From Sphingomonas chungangi (GTDB taxonomy: Bacteria; Pseudomonadota; Alphaproteobacteria; Sphingomonadales; Sphingomonadaceae): a DNA stretch of 64,000 nt. Of the stretch, positions 57,268 to 64,000 are shown piece by piece (the first letter of the stretch is position 1; each line of letters opens with the position of its first letter). The DNA is taken from positions 1 through 64,000 of the forward strand of contig NZ_JACEIB010000003.1 of assembly GCF_013778325.1 (NCBI RefSeq). Reading direction: 5' to 3'. A model generated the notes under the pieces. It had not been told where the DNA came from. It made no database searches and saw nothing but the letters and a program-made list of their open reading frames with translations. The position numbers and the translations under genes were made by a program.

Positions 57268-57444
57268 ATGGCGACCATCAAGGTGACGCAGACGGGTTCC
57301 CCGATCCGTCGCACTAAGGACCAGCGCGCGACCCTCGTCGGCCTGGGCCTCAACAAGATGCACAAGACCCGCGAGCTGGAGGACAGCCCCGAGGTCCGCG
57401 GCATGATCCGCAAGGTGCAGCACATGGTGACGGTCGAGGGCTGA
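57268..57444 (+). CDS. rpmD: Ribosomal protein L30
   Basis: A 58-residue 50S protein too short for many ORF filters. It begins [20 protein letters not shown] and contains [17 protein letters not shown], then ends VQHMVTVEG. It is seven bases after rpsE. In most bacteria rplO follows directly; here it is the last gene before a terminator. Confidence 0.96.
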   Translation: MATIKVTQTGSPIRRTKDQRATLVGLGLNKMHKTRELEDSPEVRGMIRKVQHMVTVEG

Positions 57445-57470
57445 GGCCCGAGATTGCGCCTGTGAGGTGA

Positions 57471-57514
57471 CAGAAAGGGCTCCGCTACCGATGAGGTGGC
57501 GGGGCCTTTTCTGT
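57471..57514 (+). terminator. Terminator inside the spc cluster, after rpmD
   Basis: CAGAAAGGGCTCCGCTACC and GGTGGCGGGGCCTTTTCTG form a stem of about 18 bp with wobble pairs, with TTTT in its right arm. Long stem and position suggest it ends transcription after rpmD. Confidence 0.7.
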
Positions 57515-57527
57515 CTGGAGCCCACCT

Positions 57528-57644
57528 CCGTTCGCCCTGAGGAGGGGCTGAGCGCAGTCGAAGTCCCGTCTCGAAGGGCATGCGCTGCGGATGTGCTTCG
57601 AGACGCCGCTTCGACTTCGCTCAGCAGCTCCTCAGCACGAACGG
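57528..57644. repeat. Dispersed inverted repeat, long form (copy 7)
   Basis: A 117-base element from CCGTTCGCCCTGAGG to CCTCAGCACGAACGG with the inner pair CGTCTCGAAG / CTTCGAGACG. It lies between the rpmD terminator and the acyltransferase gene, inside the spc cluster. Confidence 0.88.
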
Positions 57645-57725
57645 TTTTGGTATTCGGGGGCAGGCTGGCCGCCACATCTTTGCCACCTTCGCGCGCCATG
57701 GGCCGGAGCGACAGGGAGTGACACC

Positions 57726-58808
57726 ATGCGGGGCGACAAGCGCGTCTTCCTGACGCTCGACGGGTTGCGGGGCATCGCCGCGATCATGATCGTGCTGTTC
57801 CACTCGCCTGCGCTGGTGGGTCACCTGCGCCCGCAATCCGCCTATCTCTCGGTTGACCTGTTCTTCGCGCTGTCCGGCTGCGTGCTGGAAGCCTCATATC
57901 GCGATCGCCTTGCCGCCGGGCTTTCGACGCGCGAGTTCATGCTGATCCGCTGCATCCGCCTGTGGCCGATGTTCGCGCTGAGCCTGCTCGTCGGCATGGC
58001 CTTTGCGCTGATCCGGCTGGAGCACGGTATCGGCGGAGAGACGGCTTGGGGCATCGCCACCGCGCTCTTTACCGGCCTCGCGCTGCTGCCGACTCCGGCG
58101 ATGACAGGTAAGGGCTGGGTGGTACCGCTCAACGCCGCCGGCTGGTCGCTGATCCTCGAGCTGGCGATCAACTTCCTCTACGCATTGTTCTGGCGGCATC
58201 TCACCAACCGGCTGCTGTCGATCATCGTCGCGGTGGCGGGCATCACTTTGATGGTGATGAGCACGCGTCACGGCGGCATCGACATGGGATCGACCTGGGG
58301 GAGCATCGCCGGCGGTCTCGTCCGCGTCACCTACAGCTTCGCGCTCGGCGTGCTGATCCTGCGCGCCTATGACGGCCGGGTGTGGACCGGCTGGATGAGC
58401 GCCATCCCGCCGCTGATGCTGATCCCGATCCTCGCGATGAACCGGGGCGGGCTGTGGTTCGATCTGGTCGCGGCGCTGGTGCTGCTCCCGATGATCGTCT
58501 GGGCCGGCCTCAGGCTGGAGCCGGGGCCGTGGCTGGGCAGGGTGTTCCGCTGGGGCGGGCTCGTCTCCTACGCGCTCTACGCGCTGCACGGGCCGGTGCT
58601 GAAGTTCGTGCGGATGGAGGTCGTCCTCCATGTCGAGCACAGCCGCATCGCCTTCATGACCGCCGGGCTGATCGCGATCGCAGCGCTGCTGCCGATCTGC
58701 GCGCTGCTCGATCGCTGGGTCGACGCGCCGCTGCGCCGCCGCCTCAGCGCCGCGCTGCTCCGTCCCCGCGACCGGCGGATCGCCGAACCGGCGATGTCGC
58801 TGCCCTGA
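57726..58808 (+). CDS. Membrane acyltransferase (acyltransferase 3 family)
   Basis: A 360-residue integral membrane protein with about ten helices. The opening [20 protein letters not shown] carries the family's catalytic His, and [17 protein letters not shown] matches the usual FFVLSGF motif. Members O-acylate sugars such as lipopolysaccharide, peptidoglycan or exopolysaccharide. The ATG at 57726 has AGGGAG upstream. It sits between rpmD and rplO, an unusual insertion in the spc ribosomal cluster, with terminator and repeat on its left. It is separately expressed most likely. Confidence 0.9.
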   Translation: MRGDKRVFLTLDGLRGIAAIMIVLFHSPALVGHLRPQSAYLSVDLFFALSGCVLEASYRDRLAAGLSTREFMLIRCIRLWPMFALSLLVGMAFALIRLEHGIGGETAWGIATALFTGLALLPTPAMTGKGWVVPLNAAGWSLILELAINFLYALFWRHLTNRLLSIIVAVAGITLMVMSTRHGGIDMGSTWGSIAGGLVRVTYSFALGVLILRAYDGRVWTGWMSAIPPLMLIPILAMNRGGLWFDLVAALVLLPMIVWAGLRLEPGPWLGRVFRWGGLVSYALYALHGPVLKFVRMEVVLHVEHSRIAFMTAGLIAIAALLPICALLDRWVDAPLRRRLSAALLRPRDRRIAEPAMSLP

Positions 58809-58814
58809 ATCGGG

Positions 58815-58843
58815 TTGGCAAACGCGGCGAATCCCTCTAAGGG
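58815..58843 (+). promoter_or_regulatory. Candidate promoter for rplO-secY-adk
   Basis: TTGGCA at 58815-58820 and TAAGGG at 58838-58843 with a 17-base spacer. It lies seven bases after the acyltransferase stop and about 50 bases before rplO, where a new promoter would be needed. Sequence match is moderate. Confidence 0.45.
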
Positions 58844-58893
58844 CCGCCGCTTCCATTCATCCGCGCGACAAAAGCGAAAGCGAGTGCACCGAC

Positions 58894-59427
58894 ATGACCA
58901 AGCTGAACGACATCCGTGACAACGAAGGCGCCCGCCACCGCAAGATGCGGGTCGGCCGGGGCATCGGTTCGGGCAAGGGCAAGACCGCCGGCCGTGGCCA
59001 GAAGGGTCAGAAGAGCCGCGAAGGCGTCTCGATCAAGGGTTTCGAGGGCGGCCAGATGCCGCTCCACATGCGTATCCCGAAGCGCGGCTTCAACAATCCG
59101 TTCGCCAAGGATTTCGCCGAGGTGAACCTGGGCCAGATCCAGAAGCTGGTCGATTCGAAGGCGCTCGCCACCGACGGCGTGATCGACCATGCGACGCTGC
59201 AGGCGGCCGGCGTGGCGCGCGGCGGCAAGGACGGCGTGCGCATCCTCGGCAAGGGCGCGCTGACCGCGAAGCTCTCCTTCAAGGTCGCCGGCGTTTCGGC
59301 CGGTGCCAAGGACGCGATCGAGAAGGCCGGCGGTTCGGTCGATGTGATCGAGGTGGTTCCGGCCGCCGAGAAGGCCGCCGCCAAGAAGAACTCGGTCCGC
59401 GACGCCAAGAAGGCGGCCCGCGCCTGA
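58894..59427 (+). CDS. rplO: Ribosomal protein L15
   Basis: A 177-residue 50S protein with the Gly-rich N-terminal RNA-binding arm ([20 protein letters not shown]). It is longer than E. coli L15 (144) by an Ala/Lys-rich end ([19 protein letters not shown]). Upstream is the inserted acyltransferase; downstream, a 114-base gap leads to secY. Confidence 0.97.
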   Translation: MTKLNDIRDNEGARHRKMRVGRGIGSGKGKTAGRGQKGQKSREGVSIKGFEGGQMPLHMRIPKRGFNNPFAKDFAEVNLGQIQKLVDSKALATDGVIDHATLQAAGVARGGKDGVRILGKGALTAKLSFKVAGVSAGAKDAIEKAGGSVDVIEVVPAAEKAAAKKNSVRDAKKAARA

Positions 59428-59485
59428 GCCTTTCGGTCGACAAGGCCCTAGGGCTTAGACAAGCCGGATAAGTGCTTATATGGAG

Positions 59486-59518
59486 GCGGCGGGCGCAGCG
59501 ATGCGACCCGCCGCTTTC
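59486..59518 (+). terminator. Hairpin between rplO and secY
   Basis: GCGGCGGG (59486-59493) and CCCGCCGC (59507-59514) form a stem followed by TTTCGC. It could be a weak terminator or attenuator before secY. Confidence 0.45.
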
Positions 59519-59541
59519 GCATTCGAGGATTCTCAATTCCC

Positions 59542-60900
59542 ATGGCATCCGCCGCCAACCAGGCCGCCGCCGGCCTCAGCCTCAGCAAGTTCGCGCAGGC
59601 CACCGATCTCAAGAAGCGGTTGTGGTTCACCATCGGCGCGCTGGTGGTCTTCCGCCTGCTGAGCTTCGTGCCGCTGCCCGGCATCGATCCGCGCGGCCTT
59701 GCCGCCGCGATGTCGAAGACGACGGGCGGCGTGCTCGATCTCTTCAACAATTTCTCGGGCGGCGCGCTGCATCGCATGTCGATCGTGGCGCTGGGCGTGA
59801 TGCCCTACATCACCGCCTCGATCGTCGTGCAGCTCGCCACCTCGCTGTCGCCCACGCTTGAGGCGATCAAGAAGGAAGGCGAGAGCGGCCGCAAGAAGCT
59901 GAACCAATATACCCGCTACCTCACCGTCTTCCTGACGGTGGTGCAGGGCTATTTCATGGTCGTGCAGCTCGAGCATTCCTCGGGCGTGGTGATCGATCCG
60001 GGCATCGTCTTCCGCGTCTCGGCGGTCGTCTCGCTGATCGGCGGCACCATGTTCCTGATGTGGCTGGGCGAGCAGATCACCGCACGCGGCATCGGCAACG
60101 GCGTCTCGCTGATCATCATGGCCGGCATCGTCAGCCAGATCCCCAACATCCTCTCGAACCTGTTCGAGCAGGGCCGCACCGGCGCGCTCTCGCCGCTGGT
60201 GATCATCGGCGCGATCGTGATCGCCTTCGGCCTGATCTGGGGCATCTGCTTCATGGAGCGCGCGATGCGCCGGGTGCTGATCCAGTACCCGAAGCGCCAG
60301 ACCGCGCGCGGCATGATGCAGGGTGACAAGAGCTACCTGCCGCTCAAGATCAACACGTCGGGCGTGATCCCGCCGATCTTCGCCTCGTCGCTGCTGCTGA
60401 TGCCGCTGACGATCGCGCAGTTCGCCGGCAACAAGGTCCATGGCAACAGCCGCTGGAACGACATCCTGCTGACCGTCACCGGATCGCTCCAGCACGGCTC
60501 GCCGCTGTACCTGGCGCTGTATGCCGCCGGCATCATCTTCTTCTGCTTCTTCTACACGGCCGTGGTGTTCAACCCGGAGGAGACGGCGGACAACCTGAAG
60601 CGCTACGGCGGCTTCATCCCCGGCATCCGCCCGGGCAAGTCGACCGCCGAATATCTGGATTACGTGCTGACCCGTATCACCGTGATCGGCGCGGCCTACC
60701 TCACCGTCATCTGTCTGGTGCCGGAAGCGATGATCAAGGCGTTCGGACTGCCGCAGATGCAGATCACCGGCACCAGCCTGCTGATCGTCGTCAACGTGAC
60801 GATGGACACGGTGACGCAGATCCAGAGCCACCTGCTGGCGCATCAATATGGCGATCTCATCAAGAAGGCGAAGCTGAAGGGTGGCGCGCTGCGCCGCTGA
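59542..60900 (+). CDS. secY: Preprotein translocase subunit SecY
   Basis: A 452-residue channel protein, ten membrane helices. Conserved parts include FVPLPGIDPRGLAA in the first periplasmic region, GVMPYITASIVVQL (plug/helix 2), GEQITARGIGNGVSLIIMAG, and IRPGKSTAEYLDYVLTRIT in the C5 loop contacted by SecA. It is the usual spc operon member; adk follows after 35 bases. Confidence 0.97.
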   Translation: MASAANQAAAGLSLSKFAQATDLKKRLWFTIGALVVFRLLSFVPLPGIDPRGLAAAMSKTTGGVLDLFNNFSGGALHRMSIVALGVMPYITASIVVQLATSLSPTLEAIKKEGESGRKKLNQYTRYLTVFLTVVQGYFMVVQLEHSSGVVIDPGIVFRVSAVVSLIGGTMFLMWLGEQITARGIGNGVSLIIMAGIVSQIPNILSNLFEQGRTGALSPLVIIGAIVIAFGLIWGICFMERAMRRVLIQYPKRQTARGMMQGDKSYLPLKINTSGVIPPIFASSLLLMPLTIAQFAGNKVHGNSRWNDILLTVTGSLQHGSPLYLALYAAGIIFFCFFYTAVVFNPEETADNLKRYGGFIPGIRPGKSTAEYLDYVLTRITVIGAAYLTVICLVPEAMIKAFGLPQMQITGTSLLIVVNVTMDTVTQIQSHLLAHQYGDLIKKAKLKGGALRR

Positions 60901-60935
60901 CCGGCTATCGACTCCAGGAGTGGAGGGGGAGTGAC

Positions 60936-61586
60936 GTGAACATCATTCTGCTGGGGCCGCCGGGGGCGGGCAAGGGAACGCAGGCCGATCGCCTGGTCAA
61001 GGAGCGCGGCATGAAGCAGCTCTCCACCGGCGACATGCTGCGCGCGGCGGTGAAGGCGGGAACGCCGACCGGTCTCAAGGCCAAGGCGGTGATGGACGCC
61101 GGCCAGCTCGTCTCGGACGAGATCGTCTCGGGCATCATCGGCGATGCTCTGGACGCGATGCCCGCCGATCAGGGCGCGATCTTCGACGGCTATCCGCGCA
61201 CCCAGGCGCAGGCCGTATCGCTCGACGAAATCCTGAGCGCGCGGGGTCGCAAGCTCGATCATGTGATCGAGCTGGTGGTGGACGAGGACAAGCTCGTCGA
61301 GCGCATCGTCGGCCGCTACACCTGCGCGAATTGCGGCGCGGGCTATCACGATACGTTCAAGCAGCCGAAGGTCGCGGGCACCTGCGATGTCTGCGGCCAT
61401 CACGAGTTCAAGCGCCGCCCCGACGACAATGAGGAGACGGTGCGCACCCGCATGGCGGAGTACCGCGCCAAGACCCAGCCGATCCTGCCTTATTACGAGG
61501 CGAAGGGGCTGGTCGCGAAGGTCGACGGCATGGCCGACATCGATCATGTCGGCGCGGCGATCGACGCAATCCTCGGCGACAAATAA
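60936..61586 (+). CDS. adk: Adenylate kinase with zinc-binding LID
   Basis: A 216-residue enzyme that interconverts AMP, ADP and ATP. The P-loop is GPPGAGKGTQ, and the LID domain has four cysteines in CANCGAGYH and CDVCGHH, a zinc site not present in E. coli Adk. The start is GTG (gtgaacatcattctg) after GGAGTGGAGG. The TAA is followed immediately by GGAG, the ribosome site for the next gene. Confidence 0.95.
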   Translation: MNIILLGPPGAGKGTQADRLVKERGMKQLSTGDMLRAAVKAGTPTGLKAKAVMDAGQLVSDEIVSGIIGDALDAMPADQGAIFDGYPRTQAQAVSLDEILSARGRKLDHVIELVVDEDKLVERIVGRYTCANCGAGYHDTFKQPKVAGTCDVCGHHEFKRRPDDNEETVRTRMAEYRAKTQPILPYYEAKGLVAKVDGMADIDHVGAAIDAILGDK

Positions 61587-61599
61587 GGAGTAGCGGGCG

Positions 61600-62352
61600 G
61601 TGGCGCGGTCGTTCCAGACGCGCCTGCTGCCGCCCTATCTCAAGCGCATCTGGTACGATCCGCCGGCCGGATCCGACCAGGCGGCCTATCCTTACTGCCT
61701 GCCGTGGCTGCGGGGCGGCGGTTTCGAGCTTTCGTTCGATCGCCCCATCACAATCATCGTCGGCGAGAATGGCGTCGGGAAGTCGACGTTGCTGGAGGGT
61801 ATCGCCGTCCTTGCCGGCTATGATGAGAGCGGAGGTGGCCCCGGTTACCGGGCGGTCGACAATTCGCGGGCACGTGAAACGGGCGGCGGCTCGCTCGCAT
61901 CTGCGTTGAGAGCAAGCTGGCTGCCGAAGGTGGGTTCAGGCTGGTTCTTCCGCGCCGAAAGCTTCTTCTCCGTCGCCCGCTATCTGGATGAATCGGGTAG
62001 CCCTTACGCGGACTTTCTGTCTCATTCGCATGGCGAGGGCTTCATCCGCTTCTTCGAGGAGCGCTGTGCACAGCCCGGCGTCTTCTTCTTCGACGAGCCT
62101 GAGTCCGCGCTTTCGCCGACCCGCCAGTTCGAATTCCTGAAACTGCTCCGCGAGATCGAGGCGGGGGCGAAGACGCAGGTGATCATGGCGACCCATTCGC
62201 CGATCCTGATGGCGCATCCCGGCGCCACGCTGCTGAAGATGGGGAAATACGGGCTCCAGCCGGTCGAGCTGGAAGATACCGATCATTTCCGGATCATGCG
62301 GCAGTTCGTGCTGGATCCCGGCGGCATGGTCAGCTCGATGATCGACGACTGA
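61600..62352 (+). CDS. Small ABC-type AAA family ATPase
   Basis: A 250-residue soluble ATPase of the AAA_21/SMC-like type. Walker A is GENGVGKST (residues 53-61), Walker B with the following acidic residue is FFFDEPESALSP, and the H-loop is ATHSPI. No coiled coil or membrane segment is seen and no nuclease domain is fused. It begins at GTG, with AAGGAG overlapping the adk stop. Similar stand-alone ATPases are common and unassigned. A role in defence or DNA repair has no support here beyond the fold. Confidence 0.8.
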   Translation: MARSFQTRLLPPYLKRIWYDPPAGSDQAAYPYCLPWLRGGGFELSFDRPITIIVGENGVGKSTLLEGIAVLAGYDESGGGPGYRAVDNSRARETGGGSLASALRASWLPKVGSGWFFRAESFFSVARYLDESGSPYADFLSHSHGEGFIRFFEERCAQPGVFFFDEPESALSPTRQFEFLKLLREIEAGAKTQVIMATHSPILMAHPGATLLKMGKYGLQPVELEDTDHFRIMRQFVLDPGGMVSSMIDD

Positions 62353-62380
62353 CATCGGCGGCATTGCAAAGGCGGGCGTC

Positions 62381-62680
62381 ATGGCCAATGGAGCGGCCAT
62401 GGATATCGACGCGCTTCTCCAGCATTATTTCGGCACCGACGATCCCGACACGATCACCGATTTCGGCTTCACGCTGGGATCGGAGCGGCTGCGCGTCGAT
62501 TTCGGCACCGAGAAGGAGCCCGGCCGCCGGTTTGCGCTCTGGGTGCTGATGGCGGTGCTGGATTTCGCGCCGCTTCCGGCCGAGGCCTTCCCCAAGGATC
62601 CCGAGCTCAAGCGCGCGGCGGAGGATTATCTCACCGCCGCCGAGCGGATGGAGCGCGACGGGGACGCGGAAGAGGACTGA
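62381..62680 (+). CDS. Hypothetical protein, 99 residues
   Basis: A small acidic protein with no recognised family. A central segment GRRFALWVLMAVLDFAPLP is hydrophobic but short for a membrane helix, flanked by charged residues; the end DYLTAAERMERDGDAEED is helical. It starts at 62381 after AAAGGCGGG; MDIDALLQH at 62399 is an alternative. It lies 28 bases after the ATPase gene and may form a two-gene unit with it. Confidence 0.6.
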   Translation: MANGAAMDIDALLQHYFGTDDPDTITDFGFTLGSERLRVDFGTEKEPGRRFALWVLMAVLDFAPLPAEAFPKDPELKRAAEDYLTAAERMERDGDAEED

Positions 62681-62689
62681 CCCTCTCGG

Positions 62690-62776
62690 TCATTGCGAGC
62701 GTAGCGAAGCAATCCAGAGCCACGGGCGCTGCGCCTGGAGCTCTGGATTGCCGCGTCGCTGCGCTCCTCGCAATGA
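62690..62776. repeat. Second repeat family, TCATTGCGAG type
   Basis: An 87-base inverted element from TCATTGCGAGCGTAGCG to the near complement ending CTCGCAATGA, with AATCCAGAG facing CTCTGGATT. The sequence class is familiar from many proteobacterial genomes. It is the only copy here and differs from the CCGTTCG family. It separates the hypothetical gene from the convergent alcohol dehydrogenase. Confidence 0.85.
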
Positions 62777-62791
62777 CGAAGGAGAGGCGCC

Positions 62792-63841
62792 TTACCCGTT
62801 CGCGAGCGTCTTGTTGTCGATCACGAAGCGGTAGCGCACGTCGCCCTTGAGCAGGCGGTCATAGGCCGTCTCGATATCCTGGATGGCGATCATCTCGATG
62901 TCCGAGACGACGCCCTTCTCGGCGCAGAAATCGAGCATCTCCTGCGTCTCGGCGATGCCGCCGATCAGCGATCCGGCGATCGACCGGCGTGCGAAGATCA
63001 GGCTGAAGACGGTGGGCGAGGGGTGGGGATGCTCCGGCGCGCCGTTCAGCACCATCGTTCCGTCCCGCTTCAGGCAGTTCAGCAGCGGATCGAGATCGTG
63101 GCTGGCGGCCACCGTATTGATGATCAGATCGAAGCTGCGCGCGTGCGCCGCCATATCGTCCTCGTTCTTCGAGATGATCACCTCGTCGGCGCCGAGCGCC
63201 TTGGCCGCCTCCACCTTTGATTCCGAAGTCGTGAAGGCAACGGTGTGGGCGCCGAGTGCATGGGCGAGCTTGATGCCCATATGGCCGAGCCCGCCGATCC
63301 CGACGATGCCGACCTTCTTGCCCGGGCCCGCGCCCCAATGCTTGAGCGGCGACCAGGTAGTGACGCCTGCGCACAGCAATGGCGCGACGGCGGCGAGCTG
63401 ATCCTCCGGATGGCTTACCTTGAGGACGAAATGATCCTTGACGACGATCTTCTCGGAATAGCCGCCAAAAGTGTTCTGATCGACGTTGTTGCCGTTGTAG
63501 GTGCCGGTGAAGCCGTTCTCGCAATATTGCTCGAGGCCTTCGTCGCACGACGCGCAATGATCGCAGCTGTCGACCATGCAGCCCACCGCCGCGACGTCGC
63601 CCACCTTGAACTTGGTGACGTGATCGCCGACGGCGGTGACCCTGCCGACGATCTCGTGGCCGGGAACGCACGGCCACAGCGTGTTGCCCCATTCGCCGCG
63701 CGCTTGGTGCAGATCCGAATGGCAGACGCCGCAATAGAGGATGTCGATCTGTACGTCGTGCGGACCGACCGTACGGCGATCGATCTCGAACGGCGCGAAG
63801 GGGGTATCGGCGCTCTGCGCCGCATAGGCTTTGGTAGCCAT
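62792..63841 (-). CDS. Zinc-dependent alcohol dehydrogenase (YahK/CAD-like)
   Basis: A 349-residue NAD(P)-dependent medium-chain dehydrogenase of the cinnamyl-alcohol group. The catalytic zinc ligands are in CGVCHSDLHQARGEWG and PGHEIVG; four cysteines around CDHCASCDEGLEQYC bind the structural zinc. The nucleotide motif is GIGGLGHMGIKLAHALG. It should reduce aldehydes with NADPH; substrate unknown. The ATG at 63841 opens MATKAYAAQSADTPFAPF, and the region upstream has no other gene to the window end. Confidence 0.92.
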   Translation of the reverse strand: MATKAYAAQSADTPFAPFEIDRRTVGPHDVQIDILYCGVCHSDLHQARGEWGNTLWPCVPGHEIVGRVTAVGDHVTKFKVGDVAAVGCMVDSCDHCASCDEGLEQYCENGFTGTYNGNNVDQNTFGGYSEKIVVKDHFVLKVSHPEDQLAAVAPLLCAGVTTWSPLKHWGAGPGKKVGIVGIGGLGHMGIKLAHALGAHTVAFTTSESKVEAAKALGADEVIISKNEDDMAAHARSFDLIINTVAASHDLDPLLNCLKRDGTMVLNGAPEHPHPSPTVFSLIFARRSIAGSLIGGIAETQEMLDFCAEKGVVSDIEMIAIQDIETAYDRLLKGDVRYRFVIDNKTLANG

Positions 63842-63957
63842 GGTTCTGGAATTCCTCTTCGGGGGAATGAAGGGACTTGCAATCTATCGCTGACAACGCT
63901 GACCTGCAACCGGTCGGTACATAATCTTTCTGGAAGATCGGCGGGCGGCTGCCGCGC

Positions 63958-63984
63958 TTGACAGGGGGTGAGTCGCCCTATAGG
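63958..63984 (+). promoter_or_regulatory. Candidate promoter at the window end
   Basis: TTGACA (63958-63963) and TATAGG (63979-63984) with a 15-base spacer containing TGAGTCGCCC. The spacer element and its distance from TTGAC equal those of the rpsL promoter. It points out of the window, toward an unseen gene. Confidence 0.45.
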
Positions 63985-64000
63985 GACCCCCGATCCCAAA

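Overview
The window is a GC-rich chromosomal segment of an alphaproteobacterium, most likely a sphingomonad (Sphingomonas or a close relative). The evidence is a CtrA cell-cycle regulator, a MucR/Ros-type regulator, the str/S10/spc ribosomal cluster with alphaproteobacterial protein features, an arginine at position 88 of ribosomal protein S12, and seven copies of a dispersed inverted repeat ending in CCGTTCG/CGAACGG. The genus assignment is inference. I found no tRNA, rRNA, insertion sequence, CRISPR array or complete prophage.

Layout. 1-10.1 kb: mixed housekeeping genes (aldo/keto reductase, lipoprotein, patatin + 3-hydroxybutyrate dehydrogenase pair, YpfJ-type zinc peptidase, Uup-type ABC-F ATPase, small secreted protein, PhoP/PhoQ-like two-component pair). 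10.2-19.3 kb, minus strand: a sugar-phosphate island read rpiA, tkt, a transaldolase-glucose-6-phosphate isomerase fusion, gnd, zwf, HAD phosphatase, covering most of the pentose phosphate pathway. 19.3-22 kb: MucR regulator and an ABC exporter. 22.5-28.5 kb: RNase E with a long leader, M48 protease + DsbA-like protein, a PAP2_3 membrane enzyme. 28.6-31.3 kb: hydroxyacid dehydrogenase, a GTA-type holin/endolysin pair, and ctrA. 31.4-37.3 kb: RluA and ArfB, a membrane C13 protease-like protein, fRMsr, an RcnB-like protein, phosphoesterase, universal stress protein. 37.4-43.2 kb: pyruvate dehydrogenase E2, thioesterase, lipoamide dehydrogenase, a small lipoprotein, cation diffusion facilitator, alpha/beta hydrolase. 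43.2-60.9 kb: str operon (rpsL rpsG fusA tuf), S10 and spc clusters through secY, then adk. 61.6-64 kb: a small ABC-type ATPase, a hypothetical gene and a zinc alcohol dehydrogenase.

The ribosomal region is nearly canonical in order but has three interruptions. Repeats and a terminator lie between rpsG and fusA. A roughly 345-nt hairpin-rich stretch with its own promoter and an attenuator-like terminator lies between rpsJ and rplC. A terminator, a repeat and an acyltransferase gene split rpmD from rplO. After adk the usual rpsM-rpsK-rpoA-rplQ block is absent from the window.

The observations most worth following are the GTA-style lysis cassette beside ctrA, the structured rplC leader, the repeat family (one copy supplies the stop codon of the holin gene), the S12 Arg88 residue associated elsewhere with streptomycin resistance, the YcxB-like/C13 membrane fusion protein, and the compact pentose phosphate island.
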